46,303 bases of DNA from DAINRZ01 sp964634885 (GTDB lineage Bacteria; Bacteroidota; Ignavibacteria; Kapaibacteriales; UBA2268): positions 1-46,303 of the forward strand of contig CAZWLN010000035.1 of assembly GCA_964634885.1 (NCBI GenBank). The letters are read 5' to 3'. Numbering within the stretch: the first letter of the stretch is position 1; each line of letters starts with the position of its first letter. The position numbers and the translations under genes were made by a program. Of this stretch, positions 34,730 through 43,268 are shown piece by piece. The notes under the pieces were generated by a model, which ran no database searches, had not been told where the DNA came from, and was given only the letters and a program-made list of their open reading frames with translations.

Positions 34730-37700
34730 CTATTCAGGCTGCCAGTCAGGGAACCTGCCAGGAGTCCAGGGACTGCCGAGTTTTTCCATTTCATTTTCGA
34801 TGTCTTTCAGGTCTTTTTCGCCTATCTGTTTCAAGTCGTCGAGAACTGCCCTGAACTCGGCGGAAACCAGCTTGTACAGGTCGAGGAAGGTCTGGGGCAG
34901 ATCCGTAGATGTCATCGAACCCCAGACGATGTTGTCTAACCGCTCGTTAATAGCAGGCGGCTGGCCTGCATTGCGCTTCGAAAGTGAATTGTCGCCGTAG
35001 AGCTTTATACCTAAGCCATCGAGCTTCTTTTTCAATGACTTAACCCGCTCGATTAAAGTTGTGCTTGAAGCAGGTGTATTAACTAATGCCTTTTCAATCA
35101 GCGTTGCCCGCTTCGAGGCCTCGCTGTAATAGCTGTTTGCGCTGCTTAAAGCCCTCTGTAGATTGTTGATTTTCTTCTGGAAAGCGAAAACACCGGACGG
35201 GTCTTTTGCCGGAAGCGTCTTGTTGTTCAGCATTTTTGTCCTGAATGATACCGGGCCGCAAAGGGCTGTCTCAACCCCGTTCACAACTTTTGCCATCGAC
35301 ACTTTGTAAGTGCCGGGAAAAGTCGGCAGGGAGCCGTACTTGTTCGGGTCTGTCCTTTCGGAAACCGGCCAGGGTGCAGGATAGGCGAGGTCCCAGGTGG
35401 TGCGTCCAATGCCTTTTACTGCGGGCGCCGTCATACGCCTGATTATATTGCCCTCATTGTCGGTAATTGTGAATAGAAGATAGGGCTTTTGTTCTTCGTC
35501 TTCGGCTTTCAGTTCTTCGGGAGTAGGATAGGCGTAGTCCTGGTTTCCAATGTTACCTGACTTTTTATCTTTCTTCTTATCGTTGTCTTTTCCTGCTTTG
35601 TCTTCATTGCCCCCTTTTTCTTTTTCTTTCCTGATTTCCTTTTTTGTTTTGATCGATTCTTTGAGGTAGTAAGTAATTGCTGCACCGTAGGGAGGATTCT
35701 CGGCATTGTAATAGGTTATTCCCATGTGGTCGCGGTTGTGCGAGTCGTCCTGCTGGAAGATGAGGGCGTCTTTCACAGGGAAGATGAACGACTCTTTGTC
35801 GAGCATCTCCGGGGTAATCTCTCTCAAAGGAGTATAATCGTCCAGGACATAGAAGCTTCTGCCGAAGGTTGCCACGACAATGTCATTTTCCCGTTTCTGT
35901 ATTTCCATGTCCATTATGGCGTTTGGGGGCAGCCCGTTGTTGAGTTTGTGCCATTTCTTTCCGCCGTCAACAGAAAAATAGAAAGAAAATTCCGTACCGG
36001 CAAAGAGTAGTTCCGGTTTGACATGATCCTGGTAAATGCAGTGGACATAGCCGTTTTCGGGCAGGTTCGAGCTGATGGAAGTCCAGGTGCGGCCTTTGTC
36101 TGTGCTCATTAATACATAGGGTTTGAAGTCAGCTCTTTTGTGATTGTCGAAAGTGGCAAAAACAATGTTCTCGTCGAACTGGGACGGGAATATGTCGGAA
36201 ACATATGTTGTCTCAGGCACGCCCGGGAACGACTCGATCTTACGCCAGGTCCTGCCGTCGTCTTCAGATACCTGTATCAGTCCGTCGTCGGTTCCGACAT
36301 AGAGCAGGCCGGCCTTTTTGGGCGATTCCGCAAGCGATACGATATTGCCGTAAAGCGAGGTGGAAGCATTTTTGGCAACAGCTTCAGGATACCATATCTT
36401 GTCCATTACAGGCAATGTATTCCTGTCAATCTGCCTCGTTAGGTCAGGGCTGATCCTGGTCCAGGAATTGCCTCTGTCGTCGCTCTTGAACAATACATTA
36501 GCGGCGAAGTACAACCTGGAGCCTTTGTGGGGGCTGATGATCATCGGCGAGTCCCAGTTCCAGCGGTAGAATTCTCCTTTACCGGGCTGCGGCTGAATAT
36601 ATGTGAGCTCTCCGCTTTTCCTGTCGAAGCGGCAGAGGACTCCGTGCTGTGGCTGGGCGTAAACGATGTTCGGGTCGTCGGGGTCGATGCGGGGCTGGAA
36701 GCCGTCGCCGCCAACGACTTTGAACCAGTCTTCATTGGCAATGCCGTTGTTTTTAATTGTTCTTGAGGGGCCGCCGTAGGAGTTGTTGTCCTGGGTGCCG
36801 CCATAGACATAGTAAAAAGGCTCGGCGTTGTCGAGTCCTACCCTGTAGAATTGGGTAATCGGCAGGTTCTCGAAGTATCTCCAGTTGGCGCCGCGGTCGT
36901 AGCTCTCATAGACGCCACCGTCGCCGCCGATAAGTATATAGTCGGGATTGTTGGGATCGAGCCAGAGGGCATGGTCATCGACATGCCGGTTTTTGTTGCC
37001 GAGAGTCCTGAAGGTAGCTCCGCCGTCTGTAGAAATCTGTGCATAGGTATCGACTAAATACACTACGTCGCGTTCCAGGGGATTGCAGAACACTTCATTG
37101 TAATACTGTCCGCTGGTAGTAGCGTATGAACTTCTTTTCTCCCAGGAAGCCCCCCTGTCCGTTGAACGGTAGAAACCGGTGTTTGACTCTGCAGCTTCGA
37201 TGACGGCGTATATGTAATCAGGGTCGACGGGGGAGATTGCCAGGCCGATTCTTCCGACATCGCCACCTGGGAGGCCGTTTGTAAGCTTATTCCATGTCTT
37301 GCCGCCGTCGACGGATTTGTAAACGGCAGATTCGGGGCCTCCGTTAATAAGAGTCCAGACATGGCGGCGCCTCTGGTATGAAGAACAGTAAAGCACATCG
37401 CTGTTGCGGGGATCAATTACAATGTCGCTGACACCGGTGTTGACGCTGATATCTAAGATTTTCTCCCAATTCTTTCCACCGTCGGTGGTCTTGTACAGTC
37501 CTCTGTCTCCGCCGGGTCCCCAGAGTGGGCCCTGGGCTGCAACATAGACGATGTCCGGATTCTGTGGGTCGATGAGAATTTTACCTATATGCTCCGAGAG
37601 TTTCAAACCTACGCAATTCCATGATTTGCCGCCGTCGGTGGTTTTGTACACTCCGTCACCGTATGCAACACTTCGCTGGCTGTTGTTTTCACCTGTTCCT

Positions 37701-38035
37701 ACCCATACAACGTATGGATTTGTAGGGTCCATTGCCAGGCAGCCGATGGAGAAAGAACGCTGGCCGTCGAAGACCGAAGTAAATGTATGGCCGTGGTTCG
37801 TTGTTTTCCAGACTCCGCCACAGGCAACGGCAACCCAGAAGTGAGAAGGATTGTTCGGTTCGACGGCAAAATCGATGATCCTGCCTGAAGCAATGGCGGG
37901 GCCGATGGAACGCCATTGTAAACCGGCGAATGAGGTTTCTTCCAAAGGGTCTTTCTCGGTTTTTTTCTCTTCGGCGCGGGTGGGGATGCTGATTGCCAGC
38001 ATGGACAGCAAAAGTATCAACAGCGTTCTGTTCAT
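34730..38035 (-). CDS. Large secreted VPS10/BNR-repeat glycosyl-hydrolase-like beta-propeller protein
   Basis: The 1101-aa protein has a signal peptide (1-21) and about 12-14 Asp-box repeats (VWKTTNHGHTF, VYKTTDGGKSW, LYKTTDGGKNW, VYKSVDGGKTW, FYRSTDRGASW, LFKSDDRGNSW, LMSTDKGRTW, YFSVDGGKKWH) over residues about 35-740. They form two consecutive propellers as in sortilin/VPS10 proteins. A beta-sandwich follows, interrupted by a Lys-rich low-complexity insert at about 795-830, and then a helical C-terminal part. Databases often call this family 'glycosyl hydrolase' or 'WD40/YVTN/BNR-like', but no catalytic residues can be pointed to. No T9SS tail is visible at its end. ATG 38035 has GGAGA eight bases upstream. 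Confidence 0.92.
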   Translation of the reverse strand: MNRTLLILLLSMLAISIPTRAEEKKTEKDPLEETSFAGLQWRSIGPAIASGRIIDFAVEPNNPSHFWVAVACGGVWKTTNHGHTFTSVFDGQRSFSIGCLAMDPTNPYVVWVGTGENNSQRSVAYGDGVYKTTDGGKSWNCVGLKLSEHIGKILIDPQNPDIVYVAAQGPLWGPGGDRGLYKTTDGGKNWEKILDISVNTGVSDIVIDPRNSDVLYCSSYQRRRHVWTLINGGPESAVYKSVDGGKTWNKLTNGLPGGDVGRIGLAISPVDPDYIYAVIEAAESNTGFYRSTDRGASWEKRSSYATTSGQYYNEVFCNPLERDVVYLVDTYAQISTDGGATFRTLGNKNRHVDDHALWLDPNNPDYILIGGDGGVYESYDRGANWRYFENLPITQFYRVGLDNAEPFYYVYGGTQDNNSYGGPSRTIKNNGIANEDWFKVVGGDGFQPRIDPDDPNIVYAQPQHGVLCRFDRKSGELTYIQPQPGKGEFYRWNWDSPMIISPHKGSRLYFAANVLFKSDDRGNSWTRISPDLTRQIDRNTLPVMDKIWYPEAVAKNASTSLYGNIVSLAESPKKAGLLYVGTDDGLIQVSEDDGRTWRKIESFPGVPETTYVSDIFPSQFDENIVFATFDNHKRADFKPYVLMSTDKGRTWTSISSNLPENGYVHCIYQDHVKPELLFAGTEFSFYFSVDGGKKWHKLNNGLPPNAIMDMEIQKRENDIVVATFGRSFYVLDDYTPLREITPEMLDKESFIFPVKDALIFQQDDSHNRDHMGITYYNAENPPYGAAITYYLKESIKTKKEIRKEKEKGGNEDKAGKDNDKKKDKKSGNIGNQDYAYPTPEELKAEDEEQKPYLLFTITDNEGNIIRRMTAPAVKGIGRTTWDLAYPAPWPVSERTDPNKYGSLPTFPGTYKVSMAKVVNGVETALCGPVSFRTKMLNNKTLPAKDPSGVFAFQKKINNLQRALSSANSYYSEASKRATLIEKALVNTPASSTTLIERVKSLKKKLDGLGIKLYGDNSLSKRNAGQPPAINERLDNIVWGSMTSTDLPQTFLDLYKLVSAEFRAVLDDLKQIGEKDLKDIENEMEKLGSPWTPGRFPDWQPE

Positions 38036-38103
38036 ATATCAATCTCCAAATTTTTTTTACTAAATCCATATTTTACGAAAATAGTAATAAAAAGTTTCGG
38101 AAA

Positions 38104-38290
38104 AAGGAGAAAGAATGCTGAATTACGAATTACGAATGCTGAATTCTGAGCCGAGCGCAGCGAGACCGGCGAAGCCAATGCTGAATTTTGAATTATAAAT
38201 TATGAATGCTGAATTCTGAATTCTAAATTATAAATGCTGAGCCGAGCGTAGCGAGACCGGCGTAGCCAATGCTGAATTCTGAATGATAAA
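38104..38290. repeat. GAATTCTGAATGCT microsatellite with interspersed 40-base units
   Basis: The region alternates AT-rich words (GAATTCTGAAT, GAATGCTGAATT, AATTATAAAT) with two copies of a GC-rich unit starting GAGCCGAGCG and containing AGCGAGACCGGCG, at about 38148-38187 and 38239-38278. The latter differ at few sites (GCGCAGCG/GCGTAGCG). No gene is supported. Confidence 0.85.
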
Positions 38291-38302
38291 TTGAGTTGTT
38301 TT

Positions 38303-38340
38303 CCCGGTCTTGGATAAGGCGGGGCAGGGGGTGGTTCGAT
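38303..38340. repeat. Hairpin repeat type A, degenerate
   Basis: CCCGGTCTTGGATAAGGC followed by GGGGCAGGGGGTGGTT is a mismatch-bearing copy of the type A hairpin with its tail. Confidence 0.75.
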
Positions 38341-38700
38341 AATTAGTTCATCAAGTTTATAAAGTTCGTAAAGTTTATAAATTTAGAAGAAGAAATACCA
38401 ACGCTGCTTCTTTCACCTTCCCCTTGGGGAAGGCTGGGATGGGGTGGTTAAGTTTGTCAAGTTCGTAAAGTTCATAAAGTTTATAAATTTAGAAGAAGAA
38501 ATACCAACGCTGCTTCTTTCACCTTCCCCNNNNNNNNNNNNNNNNNNNNNNNNNNNNNNNNNNNNNNNNNNNNNNNNNNNNNNNNNNNNNNNNNNNNNNN
38601 NNNNNNNNNNNNNNNNNNNNNNNNNNNNNTTGGGGAAGGCTGGGATGGGGTGGTTAAGTTTGTCAAGTTCGTAAAGTATATAAAGTTTGTAAAGTAAGAA
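38341..38700. repeat. 106-bp tandem repeat with type B hairpins, interrupted by an assembly gap
   Basis: Two consecutive units, offset by 106 bases (ACCAACGCTGCTTC at 38397 and 38503), each contain the type B hairpin CTTCCCCTTGGGGAAG with tail GCTGGGATGGGGTGGTTA and a run of AAGTTTGTCAAGTTCGTAAAG words. Exactly 100 N (38530-38629) replace sequence in the middle of a type B hairpin, and the same repeat resumes on the other side. The true number of units is therefore unknown. Confidence 0.92.
38530..38629. other. Assembly gap of 100 N
   Basis: The run is exactly 100 N, the conventional size for a scaffold gap of unknown length. It lies inside the tandem repeat. Confidence 0.99.
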
Positions 38701-38722
38701 AAAACAGTGCTGGAGCGACTTT

Positions 38723-38760
38723 CCCCGCCTTGGATAAGGCGGGGCAGGGGGTGGTTGGAT
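38723..38760. repeat. Hairpin repeat type A
   Basis: CCCCGCCTT, GGAT, AAGGCGGGG is a perfect 9-bp stem, followed by the tail CAGGGGGTGGTTGGAT. Compensatory changes relative to the 29142 copy (T/A to G/C) keep the stem paired. Confidence 0.85.
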
Positions 38761-38874
38761 AATTTGTATGAAAAGAATGGAGAATGATGAAACGAGAATG
38801 CTTAAAGAAGAATTCTGAATTAAGAGTGTCGGAAGACTCGGTTTCACGTCTTTTGATAAAAAACAGGGGAATAG

Positions 38875-38915
38875 CCTAAAAGCCGGACTCTACCTATAAA
38901 GTGGAATCCGGCTTT
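38875..38915 (-). terminator. Terminator-like hairpin after the Tyr-rich T9SS cargo gene
   Basis: AAAGCCGGA (38879-38887) and TCCGGCTTT (38907-38915) form a 9-bp stem. On the minus strand the stem ends in TTTTAGG. It lies 37 bases after the stop codon of the gene at 38952. Confidence 0.6.
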
Positions 38916-38951
38916 GAGAGATATTTGATTTAGATCAGGATTACTGCCTTT

Positions 38952-40346
38952 TTACATTTTAATAAACATTTGGGATTTGTCGCTGAAAAATATTAGATAG
39001 ACGCCCGGTGTCAATTGGGATACGTCGATTTGCCCGGAATAGCTGCCGGTAAGTACAGGTTTGCCGTTAATGTCGTATATACGGTAAGCTGTTCCGGGGT
39101 TGACATTGTTAATGTAAATCATGCCGCCGGCAGGATTAGGGAATATTTCATTAGGAGCTGCAGGTTCGCGGCTCTCCTCAATGTCTGTAATATTCGAATA
39201 CTTAAAGACAAGTCTGCAGGCTTCCCTGTAAAGGCGGTTGTTTCTGTGATCGGTATAATACAGGTTCGTATTGCCGGCTGTCCAGGCGCCGTTCGACCAG
39301 GTGTAATAGGCGGCAGTGGACATAAGGCCGTCGCTGTATGTATATGAATACTTGTAGCTATTGGCCCAACCGCTGTCTTTAACGTAGGTAGTGCGTGTTT
39401 GTTCAAGTAACATGTCCTGGGCATCATAAGAGTAGAAATCCTTACTGCCGTCGTACCAAACGTTGTCCTCAAAGCTCATTCCTTTTTCCAACAGCATTTT
39501 ACCCGTTGCGCTGTACTCATAGGCAGTTCTCCCGATCTCGTACCAATCGTTGTTTGATGTCCTGAAAAAATTCAGCTGGGAAACAAGGTTTTGTGCGTTG
39601 TAACTCCATGTTTTCTTTTCATATTTGAGCCAGGCTCCGTCTTCCCAGTATTCAATCGTTTTTAAGGTCATGTTGTTATTGGCATCATACTGCATTTCGG
39701 TTTTCATAGAATTATCCCAAATGCTGCCGTTCCAACCGTAAGTATTGATCCGAGTCTGGTTGCCCTGGCTGTCGTAATCGTACACCACTTTCGCTGAATT
39801 GCTCCATGAATTGTTGTCCCATTTTTCAATTATATACTGAATAAGGCTGTCTTTGTCGTTATATTGGTATGTCGTCTTTTTTGAATTGATGAATGAACTG
39901 CTGCTGTATCTCTCTTCTATTTGCTGAGTCATCAAACCTTTAACGGAATAGGCGTAAGTTATTCTCGTCAAAGGTATTATTGTGGAGTCTGCAGCATTAA
40001 ACATATATGAAGAATATTCTGTCGGATTGCCGTTCTCATCATAGTTCCTTTCATATTTATTCATCTCCAGCCATACGCTGCCCGTCCACCATTGTATGGA
40101 CCAGTGCCTGAGCCTGGCCGAATCGTCATAGTAATATACAGTCCTGCCTGATCTGGTCCAGGAGCTGTCAATTTTTCTCTCGACGTACTCTTCCAGTTTG
40201 TTAAGTCCCGCATCATAGGTGTAACTCAAACGTACATCCGGATTATTCGTGTTGAAGAGTAATATTCCGGAAAGCGGCTTATTCGCAGGAAACGCAGTTA
40301 ACTGTAATAAGAAAAAGAAAACAACAATGTAACTAATTTTTTTCAT
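38952..40346 (-). CDS. Secreted YD-like repeat protein with T9SS sorting domain
   Basis: I choose ATG 40346 (464 aa). It has AAAGGGATTAGTA directly before it and begins a signal peptide (MKKISYIVVFFFLLQLTAFPA); the open frame continues upstream but overlaps the next gene. Residues about 40-370 are tandem units of about 30-35 residues rich in Tyr and Trp (YDYDSQGNQTRINTYGWNGS, YDANNNMTLKTIEYWEDGAW, YSATGKMLLEKGMSFEDNVW). They resemble YD/RHS-like beta-repeats. The C-terminal 75 residues (FPNPAGGMIYINNV.. YRIYDINGKPVLTG.. LTPGVYLIFFSDKSQMFIKM) are a typical T9SS type A sorting domain. It is a surface or secreted protein of unknown ligand. Confidence 0.9.
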   Translation of the reverse strand: MKKISYIVVFFFLLQLTAFPANKPLSGILLFNTNNPDVRLSYTYDAGLNKLEEYVERKIDSSWTRSGRTVYYYDDSARLRHWSIQWWTGSVWLEMNKYERNYDENGNPTEYSSYMFNAADSTIIPLTRITYAYSVKGLMTQQIEERYSSSSFINSKKTTYQYNDKDSLIQYIIEKWDNNSWSNSAKVVYDYDSQGNQTRINTYGWNGSIWDNSMKTEMQYDANNNMTLKTIEYWEDGAWLKYEKKTWSYNAQNLVSQLNFFRTSNNDWYEIGRTAYEYSATGKMLLEKGMSFEDNVWYDGSKDFYSYDAQDMLLEQTRTTYVKDSGWANSYKYSYTYSDGLMSTAAYYTWSNGAWTAGNTNLYYTDHRNNRLYREACRLVFKYSNITDIEESREPAAPNEIFPNPAGGMIYINNVNPGTAYRIYDINGKPVLTGSYSGQIDVSQLTPGVYLIFFSDKSQMFIKM

Positions 40347-40503
40347 TACTAATCCCTTTAAAAATTGTGTTAAAAAAACATATATATAACACAATTCAAA
40401 AGGAAAAAGGGTCAACATCAGTAATTTTCTTTCGGTAGCAATAAATAGTCCGGGTAACTTACATCTATTCGTAAAGGACTTAGAGATTACCGGTAAGATA
40501 GAC

Positions 40504-42741
40504 TCAGTAAACCAAAATCTTGCCTGTGTAGTTCTCCCTGCCAATCCTGACATTGTAAATATACAAACCATTAGGGAGGTTAACAGAAAAATCGTCGCCG
40601 TATGACTGGTAAACACAGCTTCCCAACAGGTTGTAAACCGATACTGAGGGTTGGAAACATGATTCAGCAGCGAATTTGAAATGAACAGAGCCGCTGTTTT
40701 GTACAATTTCAAATATATCGGCATTGTCCTTATTATCTTCGGCTACACCCACGAACAGGGCATCTGTACGGACAGGGCAGAACTTCCAGTACATCAGGTC
40801 GTGGTTTTGTGTAGATGTACCCGTTGCAGAAGTAAAGCCTGCTATAGCCCATTCAGACTGTTCGAAGCTGACATACTTACCCAGGTCGAAGGAAGAGAGT
40901 GTAATTGCAGGCCTGCGAAAATCCTTAGTTGAATCTATGTAAAAATTCAGTGTGTTGGGCTTAATATTATATTCGATTTTTGCGTAATACACTTTATAGT
41001 GTGATTTAATAGTAAACAGGGTACTGTCAACAGCCAGGACCCAGGGGGACTCATGTACAGAAGAGTTCGGTTGGCTGCCGTTAGACTGGATGGCAGCATG
41101 GTTGCCGTTAGGGTCGTTCATAGTCTCGATCTGGTTCCTGTCATTGGAGAAGAGGTCGATTTCGAATGCAATGCTGTTCGGAATACCGGCATAACCCAGA
41201 TTGCCGCCGAACAGGCCTATGGAATTGAAAGCGGCATTCTGGAGTACAAAGACAATACCGTCGGCGCCGGGTTCGGAATTATCACCTGGGTTGGCGTTGG
41301 AGCCTTCGCTCATCCTGAAACCAAATTCAGTAGTAAATCCTTTTTTAACGGGTAGGGGCTTACCGTACCATACTGCTCCCCGCTGGTTTACTTTGTTCGT
41401 GGTCAACCTGATGTAATTGTCTCTCCTGCCGGCTTTTTCGACAAAAACCAAGTTTGAGGATGCGTCAAATTCATTATATTCAAAAGCAAGTTCGTCGCAA
41501 GCATTGGGGACAGCTTTTACTTCTGCCGGGAAATTGGTTTTACACGGTTCGGTCAACCCGATGATTATTGTATCTGTATATTCCATCAAATTCACAGGTT
41601 CAAAGTAAAATTCGAAATCGTGAGAACTGCCGGCAGCGATTTCTATGGGATAGTCCGCAGATTTTATATCGAAGACATTACCGGCGCTTCCTTTGAACTT
41701 TACTGAACCGACAACAATTTTTTCATTAAGAGGATTGTTTAAGGTAATGAACTTCTTTTCAATTTCAAGTTTATCGTATTCAAAAGAGAGGTTGTCCGGC
41801 GCCTTTGCAGTACCCAGTTTCCTGGTGACGGTGTAGGGCTGGGAAGTAATGGTGTCGTTGTCGTCATTGACAACAGTTACTGTATAGCTGCCCGGTTGGT
41901 TAACGACGATGCTCTGGTTGTTTACACCCGTTGACCATTTATAAGACTTGTAACCGTTGGGAGCAGCAAGGGTAACATCTTCATCATTGCAAATTTCAAA
42001 GTGTTTACCAATCAGGAATTCTTTCTCAATCTCTTTCTTTGTCAACGCCTTACTGTATATCTTTACTTCGTCTATTGAGCCGATGAAGCGGGTGGAGGTT
42101 CTGTTTTCTCCTAAATATTTCCACCAATGTCGAGCGATGCCGGCATTGTTATCATATACTAAAACAGCTTGTTGTTTTGCTCCAACCAATTTTCCATCAA
42201 TATATCCATACATCATGTTGTTCTTATATACTAAACAGTATTGAATCCACCTGCTTCGGTAATTCTGAAAATCATATGTTACATTTATTGGTTTCGGATC
42301 TATTGAAACCCCAGAGCCTACAGCAAAATGAACATATTTAATTTTATCGGGTAACGGCCAGCAATGATCAATTCCTAAATAGCCGAAATTAAAATCACCA
42401 AACCAGATGTATGATTCACCCCAATCGGTGGAAAAATCTTCTTCATTTACCCACAATGATATAGTAAATTCAGGGTATTTCGTAAAATCAATCGGTGGTA
42501 TGATAATATGTCCTCCTGTTGATACATCGCCAGGCTCTCCCCTGAAATGGAAAGCATTGTTGCCGTCCACACCAAGAGTTGGAGTTACGTCATTATGAAT
42601 AGTACCATGAAGATTGTTACCACTATTGTCTTTTGCTGTACTATCATTAAAACTCCAATATGCTATTAAAAATTCATCTGTACTTTGTGCATTTAATGAT
42701 TGGATGAAGGCTATAAATAAAATTATTATGAATTTTTTCAT
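40504..42741 (-). CDS. Secreted lectin-like protein (LamG and L-type lectin-like domains) with T9SS tail
   Basis: The 745-aa protein has a signal peptide (1-18, ..FIQSLNA). A LamG/concanavalin-type domain lies at about 24-240 (LIAYWSFNDSTAKDNSGN.. STRFIGSIDEVKIYSKALTKKE). A short Ig/PKD-like unit follows at about 245-310 (YKWSTGVNNQSIVVNQPGSY), then an ASPM/choice-of-anchor-type unit at about 315-410. A second lectin-like beta-sandwich is at about 415-655 (TTEFGFRMSEGSNANPGDNS.., GADGIVFVLQN, NSIAFEIDLFSND). The end (VYNLLGSCVYQSYGD.. NLPNGLYIYNVRIGRENYTGKILVY) fits a T9SS sorting domain. A glycan-binding role is likely. ATG 42741 is preceded by GGGAAAAGAAA. Confidence 0.92.
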   Translation of the reverse strand: MKKFIIILFIAFIQSLNAQSTDEFLIAYWSFNDSTAKDNSGNNLHGTIHNDVTPTLGVDGNNAFHFRGEPGDVSTGGHIIIPPIDFTKYPEFTISLWVNEEDFSTDWGESYIWFGDFNFGYLGIDHCWPLPDKIKYVHFAVGSGVSIDPKPINVTYDFQNYRSRWIQYCLVYKNNMMYGYIDGKLVGAKQQAVLVYDNNAGIARHWWKYLGENRTSTRFIGSIDEVKIYSKALTKKEIEKEFLIGKHFEICNDEDVTLAAPNGYKSYKWSTGVNNQSIVVNQPGSYTVTVVNDDNDTITSQPYTVTRKLGTAKAPDNLSFEYDKLEIEKKFITLNNPLNEKIVVGSVKFKGSAGNVFDIKSADYPIEIAAGSSHDFEFYFEPVNLMEYTDTIIIGLTEPCKTNFPAEVKAVPNACDELAFEYNEFDASSNLVFVEKAGRRDNYIRLTTNKVNQRGAVWYGKPLPVKKGFTTEFGFRMSEGSNANPGDNSEPGADGIVFVLQNAAFNSIGLFGGNLGYAGIPNSIAFEIDLFSNDRNQIETMNDPNGNHAAIQSNGSQPNSSVHESPWVLAVDSTLFTIKSHYKVYYAKIEYNIKPNTLNFYIDSTKDFRRPAITLSSFDLGKYVSFEQSEWAIAGFTSATGTSTQNHDLMYWKFCPVRTDALFVGVAEDNKDNADIFEIVQNSGSVHFKFAAESCFQPSVSVYNLLGSCVYQSYGDDFSVNLPNGLYIYNVRIGRENYTGKILVY

Positions 42742-42857
42742 TTTCTTTTCCCGAAAATCGAATAAAATAATATTATCAAAAAACGAATTTATTAGAAATT
42801 ATTATATTAAACAATATTATTTTTGATATTTTTTATAATGTGAATAACGGTTATTTA
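42742..42857. promoter_or_regulatory. Divergent AT-rich promoter region
   Basis: These 116 bases lie between the lectin gene (minus) and the glycosyltransferase operon (plus). They are strongly AT-rich. No dyad is obvious. Confidence 0.35.
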
Positions 42858-43268
42858 ATGAAAAACTTATTATTATTATTAAATGGAAACCCTAAGATGA
42901 TTTTAGAATCAAATAATATTGATTATACTGATTTTGAAATCGTGAAATTTGATGAAAAATTATTATCTAGTCCCAGAGCTATACTAAGGTTAATCAATAA
43001 ATCGAAATATCAAGCAGTTTACTTTGGGTGCAAAGAGAATGAGCTTCAAAGATTTCAAATATTTATGAAAATATATATTATTCTGTCTTTAAAGTTTAAA
43101 GGTTCAGTAATTGATGAATCGGGTCATAAGAACGATTTTTCTTTGATTAAAATGATCGTATGTGAGTTACCAAGACTATTTTGCGAAGCTATTGTATCAT
43201 TGTTAACAATTATTATTTATTATATTAAAATTCCTTATTTAAAATGGACATTATTGAAAAAAAATTAA
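42858..43268 (+). CDS. Small membrane-associated protein of the glycosyltransferase operon, unknown function
   Basis: ATG 42858 (136 aa, MKNLLLLLNGNPKM) is preferred; a GTG 18 bases upstream is possible. The N-terminal half looks like a small alpha/beta unit (LLLLLNGN.., FEIVKFDEK.., YQAVYFGCKENE). The C-terminal half is hydrophobic and basic (FCEAIVSLLTIIIYYIKIPYLKWTLLKKN), with one membrane-attaching helix. This shape recalls the N-terminal part of membrane-linked polysaccharide glycosyltransferases split from their catalytic part, but I recognise no family. It overlaps the glycosyltransferase start by 25 bases, so the two are translated together. The sequence is strongly AT-rich. Confidence 0.65.
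   Translation: MKNLLLLLNGNPKMILESNNIDYTDFEIVKFDEKLLSSPRAILRLINKSKYQAVYFGCKENELQRFQIFMKIYIILSLKFKGSVIDESGHKNDFSLIKMIVCELPRLFCEAIVSLLTIIIYYIKIPYLKWTLLKKN

Noticed and set aside
34730..38035. Sialidase function for the BNR-repeat protein
   Set aside because: Asp-boxes alone are structural; I could not find the arginine triad or other sialidase catalytic residues.
38341..38700. CRISPR array in the 106-bp repeat
   Set aside because: The repeat unit is long and contiguous, without unique spacers; it is a tandem repeat with an assembly gap.
40347..40724. N-terminal extension of the T9SS cargo gene to position 40724
   Set aside because: It would overlap the end of the lectin gene and lacks a start with a ribosome site; ATG 40346 with a strong site and a signal peptide is better.
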